Source of the DNA: Bacteroidota bacterium
GTDB taxonomy: Bacteria; Bacteroidota; Bacteroidia; Bacteroidales; GCA-2711565
DNA: 64,000 nt
Reading direction: 5' to 3'
Assembly: GCA_018816945.1 (NCBI GenBank)
Contig: JAHIVC010000099.1
Coordinates: 440,554-504,553, forward strand
The notes under the pieces are model-generated. The model saw only the letters and a program-made list of their open reading frames with translations. It was not told the origin of the DNA and searched no databases. Both the position numbers and the translations under genes were made by a program. Below, one piece after another: positions 36,897 through 44,718 of this stretch; positions within the stretch are counted from its first letter, which is position 1; every line of letters begins with the position of its first letter.

Positions 36897-37166
36897 ATGA
36901 AAAACTTATCTCAATTACCAAACATCGAAAAACCTTTGGAAGAAAAATTAATCCTGTTGGGTATTAACTCTCCAAGTGACCTTACTTATTTAGGAAGCAA
37001 AGAAGCTTACCTTCGTTTGAGATTGATTTTTCCGAATGATTCGCCTATCAACATTTTATATGCACTTGAAGGCGCAATTCGTGGAATTGGCTTGACCCAG
37101 CTAAGAGCAGATATCAAAGCTGATTTAAAAAGGTTCTATCGCTTATTCGTGAAACTCAATGTTTAA
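36897..37166 (+). CDS. TfoX C-terminal-domain protein
   Basis: This 89-residue protein consists of a helix-hairpin-helix-like TfoX C-terminal domain: LSQLPNIEKPLEEKLILLGI, then SPSDLTYLGSKEAYLRL and an ending rich in Leu, LTQLRADIKADLKRFYRL. In gammaproteobacteria TfoX regulates competence, but stand-alone C-terminal domains are common in Bacteroidota and have no established role. The gene lies 19 nt after the NTF2-like gene and is probably co-transcribed with it. Confidence 0.85.
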   Translation: MKNLSQLPNIEKPLEEKLILLGINSPSDLTYLGSKEAYLRLRLIFPNDSPINILYALEGAIRGIGLTQLRADIKADLKRFYRLFVKLNV

Positions 37167-37229
37167 AAGCGAAGTGAATTGGACATTGAAAGTTGAACAG
37201 CTGCTTGCCGAAATGAAGTACAGGCAGGA

Positions 37230-37255
37230 ATCCCGAAACGCTACGCTATCGGGAT
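37230..37255. repeat. Palindrome ATCCCGA/TCGGGAT 3' of module D
   Basis: ATCCCGA and TCGGGAT form a 7-bp stem with an inner AGCG/CGCT-like pairing. It sits between the convergent TfoX-C and lnt genes and could act as a weak two-way terminator. It belongs to the same CCCGA/TCGGG palindrome style as the repeats near 20.7 and 58.7 kb. Confidence 0.5.
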
Positions 37256-37296
37256 CAGTTCGATATGGCAATTTCAGTACACTTTCGTTTCTGAAA

Positions 37297-38925
37297 TTAC
37301 GATCTCACTGATTTAAGTGATTTTTTTCTGTTCTTCAATGCCATTGAAATAGTTATCAGTATAAAAAATGCAGTGATCAGTGAAGAAATCCTTGCCAGAT
37401 AATCACCATTTTTTACGTAGAATGTTAACTCTTTATTCAGATTAATCTTTTGCCTGATCACAGCAGGTTCCCAATACGCTGTTTGCTGGCTCACATCCCC
37501 ACGTTGATTTATAAATGCCGAAATACCTGTATTGGCCGAACGTGCTATCGATCTTCGGTTTTCAATCGCCCTGATTTTTGCATAAGCAAAATGTTGTCGG
37601 TGACCGGCAGTATTCCCCCACCAACCATCGTTGGTGATGATGAAAATAACCTGGGCACCATTCCTTACAAATTGTGAAGTAAACTCACCATAAATTGATT
37701 CGTAACAAATGGTAGTAGCAGTTTTAACGGAATCTTTAGTTACAAAATTTTTACGCAAATCGTCGGTGGCAAGGGTGCCGATTGTTCCTCCAAGGTCGAT
37801 GGCAAATTTTTCGAGTGGTCGTAAAATGCGCCACGAAGGCATCATTTCAACTCCTGGCGTAAGTTTCGATTTATGATATAATTGATAATCTTCGGATGCA
37901 TTTAAAAAAATGCCGGTATTAAATGCAAAATAGTAACCGCTGCCATTTGCAAATTTCCTTGCAGCCTGTTTTAATGTATCATTCCCGGTGACTAGTTTAA
38001 AGGTAGAAGCCCCGACAACCATATAGGTATCCGGATAATCCTGTAAATAACTTTTCAGCTTTCGGATAGTAGAATAATATTCCAGATTATGTTCGAAAAT
38101 AAGTTCCTGATTTGCGGATTCGGGGAATACCATAAAATCTACAGCCGAATCCATTTTTGGCCCGGCTATCTTTAACATTCGATTGATTACAATATTCGGA
38201 TCTAATCCGTATTGTTCACTATAAGGATCCAGGTTTGGCTGAACCACTAACACATCAATCGGATTTTCAGCTTCCGTATAATTACTGTAAATATTTAGTG
38301 AAATAATGATCGGTACAATAATGATCAATAAAATAGAAGCCAATTGAACATAGTTTTTTGTCTTCAACTCTTTATTCTCAATATAGTTGACCATAAATCG
38401 ATAGATCAAAATATTGATTAAAAGAATCCAAAACGTACCTCCCAAAGCTCCAGTATATTCGTACCATTGTATCCACTTGTGCCAGTTGGCGAATCCATTT
38501 CCAAGGTTTAACCAGGGATAGGATAAATCCCAATCCAGATGAAAATATTCAAATGCCAACCAATAAAAAAGCAATAAAAAATGACCTTTGTGATATTTAT
38601 AAAGTATCCGTCTGCTAAAATGATAAGCAGTAAACGGTATCGTCATAAAAAATGAATTCAGGAACAAAGCTCCGATGCCACCTGCCACGGTTGAATTCCA
38701 AATCCAGTAATTGGTTAAAAGATTCAGCACAAAAAACGCCAGATAGCTATATAATAAAACATTGTACCTGCTATAATCAGCTCTGTGTTTTGTGAAATAA
38801 TCTTCTACATAAAGTAACGGTATAAAACCAATAAACAACAAAACAGGGAACCCGTTCAAGGGCCAGCCCAAGGCAATTATAATCCCTGATAAAATGGATA
38901 AGGAAAGGAGGTGGATTCTTTTCAT
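37297..38925 (-). CDS. lnt: Apolipoprotein N-acyltransferase
   Basis: Lnt transfers the third acyl chain onto lipoproteins in the inner membrane. This 542-residue protein has about seven N-terminal membrane helices followed by a nitrilase-like domain. The catalytic triad is visible as Glu in FMVFPESANQ, Lys in YHKSKLTPGVE and Cys in TICYESIYGE. I chose ATG 38925 (MKRIHLLSLSIL); the open frame continues to a TTG at 38946, but that codon overlaps a minus-strand TATCTTTG -7 promoter box (38944-38951) and would not be transcribed. It is convergent with the end of module D and functionally independent of it. Confidence 0.94.
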   Translation of the reverse strand: MKRIHLLSLSILSGIIIALGWPLNGFPVLLFIGFIPLLYVEDYFTKHRADYSRYNVLLYSYLAFFVLNLLTNYWIWNSTVAGGIGALFLNSFFMTIPFTAYHFSRRILYKYHKGHFLLLFYWLAFEYFHLDWDLSYPWLNLGNGFANWHKWIQWYEYTGALGGTFWILLINILIYRFMVNYIENKELKTKNYVQLASILLIIIVPIIISLNIYSNYTEAENPIDVLVVQPNLDPYSEQYGLDPNIVINRMLKIAGPKMDSAVDFMVFPESANQELIFEHNLEYYSTIRKLKSYLQDYPDTYMVVGASTFKLVTGNDTLKQAARKFANGSGYYFAFNTGIFLNASEDYQLYHKSKLTPGVEMMPSWRILRPLEKFAIDLGGTIGTLATDDLRKNFVTKDSVKTATTICYESIYGEFTSQFVRNGAQVIFIITNDGWWGNTAGHRQHFAYAKIRAIENRRSIARSANTGISAFINQRGDVSQQTAYWEPAVIRQKINLNKELTFYVKNGDYLARISSLITAFFILITISMALKNRKKSLKSVRS

Positions 38926-38943
38926 GCAATGGAATATTTTATC

Positions 38944-38951
38944 CAAAGATA
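38944..38951 (-). promoter_or_regulatory. -7 box of lnt
   Basis: Minus-strand TATCTTTG matches TAnnTTTG and lies 18 nt upstream of the chosen ATG, implying a leader of about 11 nt. Confidence 0.45.
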
Positions 38952-38968
38952 AATGTTTTCATTTGAAA

Positions 38969-38992
38969 TTAGCCAATTCGTTGATGTGCTAA
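38969..38992. repeat. Short repeat words left of the restriction-modification gene
   Basis: TTAGCCAAT (38969-38977) and TGATGTGCTAA (38982-38992) reappear as reverse complements at 42384-42392 and 42409-42419 on the other side of the restriction-modification gene. The order of the two words is not preserved, so this is shared repeat vocabulary, not a clean terminal repeat. Confidence 0.4.
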
Positions 38993-39014
38993 TTTGAAGA
39001 TTTGATGATGTGCA

Positions 39015-39056
39015 AAATTAGGATGGCTTCCCTGTTTAGGGATGCCATCCTAATTT
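39015..39056 (-). terminator. Long hairpin terminating the restriction-modification gene
   Basis: AAATTAGGATGGC and GCCATCCTAATTT form a perfect 13-bp stem, continued inward by TCCCT/AGGGA around a GTTT loop. The stem covers the TAG stop codon of the leftward restriction-modification gene at 39050-39052. There is no good T-run, so efficiency is uncertain. Confidence 0.6.
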
Positions 39057-42000
39057 GATTTTTTAATTAGGTGCTTTATAATTTCGTCGTAATGAACATC
39101 AATTTCCGCTTGCTTTTCAAAAGTTAATTTTATCGCCGTGCATATTTTAGCAAACTCGATGGTTTCGTTTAGGCCCAGTTCCTTATCTTTCGCATTTTTG
39201 ATCCAGCGCTGCACAGGCTTATTTTTCCCTACTTCCCATTCCCAGGTTTCTTTGTTTATTCCCGTAAAATACTGGCTTTCGTTAATGTAAAGTTGTTCTT
39301 CGGCTTCCCTAAAATCAATTTCATCCACATTATTATTTCCTTTTCCGTTGAATTTAACAAGCGGTTTTGTAAGTTCTTTTGATGTTAAAAGATGCAGCTC
39401 AACCAATGATTTGCCAAGCCCCGAAAGCGTTGTAAAAAGATCGGTGTTCGAGGTGAACGGAATTTTTGGATAATCTATTTGAAGTTGCTCGGCAAAGCCC
39501 TCTCTGTATTTGGGGCAATATAATAAAGCGTAGATATAATAAAAAGCTGCTTCGGTTAAATCCTTTTTATCATATTGCTTTTCGATCAATTGCAGAAATT
39601 CAGGTTTAATATTGCTCTCTTTACTTGCCCCAAACAAATCCCCTTCTTCCTGATAAATCCAGATAGGAAATACCACACTACTTCCTCCTAGGAAATTTCT
39701 ATCAGTGATATTATTTGAGATAAAACAACTTGAATATTTTTGATCAGTACTACTTTTCTTTAATACTAAAGCATAATTCCCTCTGTCTAAAAAATTTATC
39801 ATAACCTTTCTTCTATCAAAATCAATAAATTCTTTATCGTAATAAATAAACTTTAAGGAAAAGGGTTTAAATGAATAATTCTTAATTAAATCAACATTGA
39901 ATGTTTTAAATCTTAGAATTAAATCACTCACAGAAAAGTCTCTATTATCCTCAATTTGAAAAGCCTCTTTCTTTAGATCTATTGGTAAATTAGAATTTAA
40001 AAATGATTTAAGCCTATTAATTAATGATTGCTTTTTGTCATCAAGAACAAAATGATCTCTATGTGTGGTAACACCAGTTGAATTGATATTCATTATTTCA
40101 TCCACTGCCCAAAAAGAATTATACAATTCAGCTTCATTAAAGGTTTTCTTTTCAAAGAAAAAATAATTGGGATCAATATTTAATTTTTCTAAGGTGGTGT
40201 TGGTGATATTATGCTGTTCCAAGAACTCATATTTGCTGTTCCGGTCGCCAAACAACTCGGCATAAAACAGGTCGGCAAATTCGTTGTCCTTTTTCTTTCC
40301 GGTTTTTATGGCAATTAAAATAGCCGTGCCAACCCTGATATCAAAAACATTTTGATCTTTACTGCCATCAGGTGCTTTTTCATACAATTTACCATGAAGG
40401 TTGTAAATATAAATTTTGTCGAACGATTCAAGCAGTTTTTTTCTCAGCCCTTTAAATGCCGAGGTGTTCAGGTAAGTATTTTTTGTAATCAATCCCATCA
40501 CGCCCTTGCCTACCTGATCAATTTTCCAGTGGCAAAAGCGGATAAATTTAGCATAGTCGTCAGAAAGTAATTGTATGTTTTTTTCGTCCCTTACATCCTC
40601 CTTATATAAATCCATGATCCCTTTTATTTCATCTTTTCCTTTTTTGCCGTTCCCATCGATGAAATCAGATTTGTTGTACGAAGCGATGGAATAAGGGGGA
40701 TTGCCCATGATCGCCAATATGGGTTGGTTTCTTTTAACAAGGGTGGCATTTTTGCTTTCTTCTGACAGGGATGCCATTCCGGGGATTCGCGTTTGTTCCA
40801 AATCCTCAATTTCCAAGGTATTGGTCAGGTATAATTTAAAACGGTCAGTGTCATTCATTTTATACCCGTATTCATCGAGGAGGAAAGACATTTTAAGATG
40901 TGCGATGGCGTAAGGAGCCATCATTAATTCAAATGCATAAAAGTTTTTGAGGATATGCTCTTTTATAAAGTTTGGCCTGAGGCCCTCACCATATTTTTGG
41001 GTAAAATCTTCAATGGCAAATTTCGCAGTTTGGGCCAGGAAAGTTAATGTACCTCCTGCCGGATCAAGAACTGTTACATCTGTATTTGCAAAGCCGTTTT
41101 CTTTACCAAAATCAATTTTCAATATTTCGTTTACAGAATGCACGATATAATCGACAACCGGCTGAGGGGTATAATATACGCCCCGCTGTTCTCTTGTTTT
41201 CGGGTCGTATTTGTTCAGGAAAGTTTCATAAAAATGAATGATCGGATCTTGTCCTTTTCCCCTTTTATAATAGTCCTGAAGTATTTTTGAAATGTCGGCA
41301 GCATTCAAAACAGCAGCAATATCATCAATGATAACCTCCATTTGTTGAGGAAGGCTTCCCAACGAAATAAATTGAAAAACATCTTTTAAAATACCTATTG
41401 TTGGAGGGATAAAATTATAGGCAAGTTTTCTATTAAAATTTCCTCCTGTACGGGTTCTTGCCGCAAATAAACCATAAGTAATTGTCTGAGCGTATAAATC
41501 GGCAAATTCATCCTTTGTCAACCCTGCAATTAGATATTTATGAAATGCTTCATAAAATCCCAATACCTGATTGCTATTGTTTTCTTCATCTTCTAATTCC
41601 TGATTGATAACTTCTTCTTTTAAAAACCTTGTACGCTTTGCCAACTCAATAGCAAGTGTTTCGGCTGAAAAAACTTTTGGTAAAGAGAAACTGAAAAATT
41701 TATCGAAAAGATTTAAAAAGGCTTGTTCGTTTTCAGCCGGTGGATGGGTTTTGAGTTTTTTGGCAATAAAAGGCCTTCCAATAAATGTCTTTTCAATTAT
41801 TTTCCCATCTCGATAAAGTCGGAACTCGTAAAAGTCAGTTAGGATTACATTTGGGAAAGTACCACGATAACGCTTTAATTGTTCGCTTAATTCAATGCGA
41901 TTCAGATCGGAACCCGGAATTTTAGCTTCAATATATCCTACAATATTTTGTTGTCCGTCCCAAATTCTAAAGTCTGGATTGCCTGCTTCCGTTTTTTTTG

Positions 42001-42145
42001 GCAGAATTGTGATATGTGTTTTATTCTTCCCGATTGTTTCGGAAAAAGTTTTTACAAGATTCGCAAGGTGGGGATAATAACTTTCTTCTCTTGCATCACC
42101 CTGAATAGTTGTGTTTGCTATGTCTTTTAAATATTGTTTTAGCAT
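39050..42145 (-). CDS. Type ISP-like single-chain restriction-modification enzyme
   Basis: This 1031-residue protein joins nuclease, methyltransferase and target-recognition parts. The N-terminus carries a PD-(D/E)xK-type nuclease motif, P57-D58 followed by E73-A-K75. The N6-adenine methyltransferase core has motif I DPAGGTLTFLAQ (near residue 358) and catalytic motif IV NPPY (near residue 477). The C-terminal 450 residues fit a type ISP specificity domain (FPIWIYQEEG, YYIYALLYCPKYREGFAEQL, YFTGINKETWEWEVGKNKPVQRWIK). Unlike LlaGI-type ISP enzymes, I see no helicase motor between nuclease and methyltransferase. It stands alone, with no separate restriction or specificity gene, and is bounded by short repeats, consistent with horizontal acquisition. 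Confidence 0.88.
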   Translation of the reverse strand: MLKQYLKDIANTTIQGDAREESYYPHLANLVKTFSETIGKNKTHITILPKKTEAGNPDFRIWDGQQNIVGYIEAKIPGSDLNRIELSEQLKRYRGTFPNVILTDFYEFRLYRDGKIIEKTFIGRPFIAKKLKTHPPAENEQAFLNLFDKFFSFSLPKVFSAETLAIELAKRTRFLKEEVINQELEDEENNSNQVLGFYEAFHKYLIAGLTKDEFADLYAQTITYGLFAARTRTGGNFNRKLAYNFIPPTIGILKDVFQFISLGSLPQQMEVIIDDIAAVLNAADISKILQDYYKRGKGQDPIIHFYETFLNKYDPKTREQRGVYYTPQPVVDYIVHSVNEILKIDFGKENGFANTDVTVLDPAGGTLTFLAQTAKFAIEDFTQKYGEGLRPNFIKEHILKNFYAFELMMAPYAIAHLKMSFLLDEYGYKMNDTDRFKLYLTNTLEIEDLEQTRIPGMASLSEESKNATLVKRNQPILAIMGNPPYSIASYNKSDFIDGNGKKGKDEIKGIMDLYKEDVRDEKNIQLLSDDYAKFIRFCHWKIDQVGKGVMGLITKNTYLNTSAFKGLRKKLLESFDKIYIYNLHGKLYEKAPDGSKDQNVFDIRVGTAILIAIKTGKKKDNEFADLFYAELFGDRNSKYEFLEQHNITNTTLEKLNIDPNYFFFEKKTFNEAELYNSFWAVDEIMNINSTGVTTHRDHFVLDDKKQSLINRLKSFLNSNLPIDLKKEAFQIEDNRDFSVSDLILRFKTFNVDLIKNYSFKPFSLKFIYYDKEFIDFDRRKVMINFLDRGNYALVLKKSSTDQKYSSCFISNNITDRNFLGGSSVVFPIWIYQEEGDLFGASKESNIKPEFLQLIEKQYDKKDLTEAAFYYIYALLYCPKYREGFAEQLQIDYPKIPFTSNTDLFTTLSGLGKSLVELHLLTSKELTKPLVKFNGKGNNNVDEIDFREAEEQLYINESQYFTGINKETWEWEVGKNKPVQRWIKNAKDKELGLNETIEFAKICTAIKLTFEKQAEIDVHYDEIIKHLIKKSN

Positions 42146-42459
42146 AAAGTCGTAATTTTTAATTTAAGCCAATACGAGTGCAAAAACATTTTTGCTGTCT
42201 CAGCCTATCAAATCGGGGAGACTTAAAGCTTTCATGTGGAAATTTACAAATTATTTTCTTTTGATAAATAAGATTTTAGGAATAATATAAACAGATAAGA
42301 TTTCTCCGTTGTGAGAAGTCAGGAAACTACTAATAATTTAGATTCCTCTCTTCGTTCGGAATGACAATCATTTTCATTGCCACATTGGCTAAATGACATA
42401 TTAAATCATTAGCACATCAGCAAATTAGCACACTTGCCTGCGGCAAGCAGGTCTTCAAA
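42146..42459. other. Gene-free gap between hflX and the restriction-modification gene
   Basis: No coding region is seen in this 314-base gap. It holds repeat words (ATTGGCTAA 42384-42392, TTAGCACATCA 42409-42419, then CAAATTAGCAC) and a hairpin CTTGCC-TGC-GGCAAG at 42434-42448 just 3' of hflX. I found no convincing promoter box for the leftward restriction-modification gene. Confidence 0.55.
42434..42453. repeat. TTGCCTGCGGCAAGCAGG palindrome 3' of hflX
   Basis: CTTGCC-TGC-GGCAAG is a perfect 6-bp hairpin, and CCTGC-GGCAA-GCAGG overlaps it as an alternative stem. It resembles the GCCTG/CAGGC palindrome found inside the right-hand restriction-modification gene. Confidence 0.55.
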
Positions 42460-43653
42460 TTAATATAGGAAGTTATTAAACGGAAACCGCTTTGCATGCA
42501 TTTCCTTCACTTCTTTATAAATGAGTTCTTTGAATTCTGGATAGTTTTCTTTCTTGGTAGCAGAAATGAACAAACAAGGGGTGTTTATCTTTGCCATCCA
42601 CGATTTCTGTAATTCTTCCAGATTAATATTTTCTTTAGTGGAAGGGGTCAAGTCATCATCTTCTTTTTCCACAAAAGTGAATGCATCGATCTTATTAAAG
42701 ATAATCAGGGTTGGTTTATCAACGACCTGAATTTCGGCCAATGTTTGGTTTACGATGTGAATTTGTTCTTCAAAATCAGGGTGCGAAATATCCACGACAT
42801 GAATCAGAATATCGGCTTCGCGCACTTCATCTAAAGTTGATTTAAACGATTCGACCAAACCATGAGGAAGTTTACGGATAAATCCAACGGTATCGGTAAG
42901 CAGAAATGGAAGGTTTTCGATTACAACTTTTCGAACAGTGGTGTCGAGCGTAGCAAATAATTTGTTTTCGGCAAAAACATCCGATTTGCTCAACAAATTC
43001 ATGATGGTTGATTTGCCAACATTGGTATATCCAACCAAAGCAACTCTGACCAGATTTTCACGATTTTTACGCTGGGTGATTTTTTGCTTATCAATGGAGA
43101 TCAGCCGTTCTTTTAACAAAGAAATTTTATCGCGTACTATCCGACGGTCGGTTTCAATTTCGGTTTCACCGGGGCCACGCATTCCAATCCCTCCACGCTG
43201 ACGTTCAAGGTGTGTCCACATTCGGGTTAATCGAGGTAATAAATACTGGTATTGAGCCAGCTCAACTTGTGTGCGTGCATGCGAAGTACGTGCCCGTTTG
43301 GCGAAAATATCAAGTATTAAATTGGTGCGATCCAATATTTTGCACTTTAGTTCTTTTTCAATATTTCGGAGTTGAGAGGGGCTAAGTTCATCGTCAAAAA
43401 CAGCTAAAGAAATTTCATTGGCTTCAATATATTCGGCTATTTCAGCCAATTTACCTGTTCCAACATAGGTTTTCGGATCCGGAAATTCTAAATTCTGAAT
43501 GAAACGCTTATCGGGAATGCCTCCGGCAGTATCAATTAAAAAAGCCAGTTCTTCAAGGTATTCGCTCAACCTTTCATAACTGGTAACTTTGGTAGCAACA
43601 CCAACCAGTATGGCCTTTTCAGGTTTTATTTCTGTGCTGAAACTCTTCTGCAT
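42460..43653 (-). CDS. hflX: Ribosome-associated GTPase HflX
   Basis: This 397-residue GTPase binds 50S and 70S ribosomes and helps rescue or split stalled ones. The N-terminal HflX domain (residues about 15-195) includes GGIPDKRFIQNLEFPDPKTYVGTGK and RGGIGMRGPGETEIETDRR. The G domain has G1 GYTNVGKST, G3 DTVGFI and G4 NKID. Length is normal. It ends a leftward operon behind trpS, with only 2 nt between the genes. Confidence 0.96.
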   Translation of the reverse strand: MQKSFSTEIKPEKAILVGVATKVTSYERLSEYLEELAFLIDTAGGIPDKRFIQNLEFPDPKTYVGTGKLAEIAEYIEANEISLAVFDDELSPSQLRNIEKELKCKILDRTNLILDIFAKRARTSHARTQVELAQYQYLLPRLTRMWTHLERQRGGIGMRGPGETEIETDRRIVRDKISLLKERLISIDKQKITQRKNRENLVRVALVGYTNVGKSTIMNLLSKSDVFAENKLFATLDTTVRKVVIENLPFLLTDTVGFIRKLPHGLVESFKSTLDEVREADILIHVVDISHPDFEEQIHIVNQTLAEIQVVDKPTLIIFNKIDAFTFVEKEDDDLTPSTKENINLEELQKSWMAKINTPCLFISATKKENYPEFKELIYKEVKEMHAKRFPFNNFLY

Positions 43654-43655
43654 AT

Positions 43656-44651
43656 TTAAAAGTTCTTGAAACCAATGATCTCTCGAATTTCTTTGATCGT
43701 TTTTGCTGCGCTTTCGCGCGCTTTTCCGGCGCCCATTGTCGCTACTTTTTGCAGGTAAAGGTTATTTGACGAAAGTTCCTTTATCTTTTCATGGAAAGGG
43801 GCTGTAAATTTGATCATGTCCTCTGCCAATTGCTTTTTTAAATCGCCATACCTGATTTCACAATTATTATAGGCATTTTCGAAAAAAGTTATGGTATCAG
43901 CAGTAGAAACGATATTCATCAAAGAAAATAAATTTTGAATGGCATCAGTTTTTACCTGATTTGGTTTAGTTGGTCCACTATCCGTAACCGCTCGCATTAC
44001 TTTTTTTCGAATCTCTTTCGGTTCGTCGGCAAAGAAAATTGCATTTCCTTCTCCTTCCGATTTTCCCATTTTACCGGAACCATTCAATCCCGGTATTTTA
44101 ACCAAAGCTTCCCCAAAATTATAAGCAGTCGGGATGGGGAAATATTCAACATTGTACATGCGGTTGAACCTTCGGGCAAAGGTTCGCATCATTTCCAAAT
44201 TTTGCTCCTGGTCCTTACCAACAGGCACTTTCGAGGCTTTATGAATGATTACATCGGCAGCCATTAAGGTTGGATAAGTTAATAATCCGGCATTTATGTT
44301 ATCGGGCTGCTGTCTTACTTTTTCCTTGAAAGAAGTTACCCTTTCAAGTTCGCCAACATAGGCATTCATGTTTAAAAGTAAATACAATTCAATAACCTCG
44401 GGAACATCACTCTGGATATAGAGGGTCGACTTTTCAGGATCAAGCCCCAAAGCAAGGTACTCTACCAATACTTTCTTTACATTTCCGTGCAAATCGGCAG
44501 GGGTAGGGTGTGTGGTTAATGAATGATAATCGGCAATGAAGAAATAACAATTGTTTTCTTCCTGCATCCGTAAAAAATTTTTAACGGCACCAAAGTAATT
44601 TCCCAAATGTAAATTACCCGTAGGCCGTATTCCGCTCACTACTGTTTCCAT
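43656..44651 (-). CDS. trpS: Tryptophanyl-tRNA synthetase
   Basis: This 331-residue class I synthetase charges tRNA-Trp. The HIGH-equivalent is TGNLHLGNYFGAV near residue 12 and the KMSKS-equivalent is KMGKSEG near residue 195. The signature MLLNMNAYVGELERVTSFKEK is also present, and length is typical. It is co-transcribed with hflX. A minus-strand TAATTTTG -7 box lies only about six bases before the ATG (44657-44664), so the mRNA may be nearly leaderless. Confidence 0.97.
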   Translation of the reverse strand: METVVSGIRPTGNLHLGNYFGAVKNFLRMQEENNCYFFIADYHSLTTHPTPADLHGNVKKVLVEYLALGLDPEKSTLYIQSDVPEVIELYLLLNMNAYVGELERVTSFKEKVRQQPDNINAGLLTYPTLMAADVIIHKASKVPVGKDQEQNLEMMRTFARRFNRMYNVEYFPIPTAYNFGEALVKIPGLNGSGKMGKSEGEGNAIFFADEPKEIRKKVMRAVTDSGPTKPNQVKTDAIQNLFSLMNIVSTADTITFFENAYNNCEIRYGDLKKQLAEDMIKFTAPFHEKIKELSSNNLYLQKVATMGAGKARESAAKTIKEIREIIGFKNF

Positions 44652-44656
44652 GCTTG

Positions 44657-44664
44657 CAAAATTA
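44657..44664 (-). promoter_or_regulatory. -7 box of trpS-hflX, very close to the start codon
   Basis: Minus-strand TAATTTTG matches TAnnTTTG. With the usual start about seven bases downstream, transcription would begin at or next to the trpS ATG. No clear TTTG -33 element is seen. Confidence 0.35.
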
Positions 44665-44718
44665 AAAAAATTGCGATTGCAATAATTGAATATTAAAAGG
44701 AAATAATGTTAATCGGTT

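Noticed and set aside
38926-38946. Seven-residue upstream extension of lnt from a TTG
   Set aside because: The TTG overlaps the TATCTTTG promoter box, and ATG 38925 begins the conserved membrane helix.
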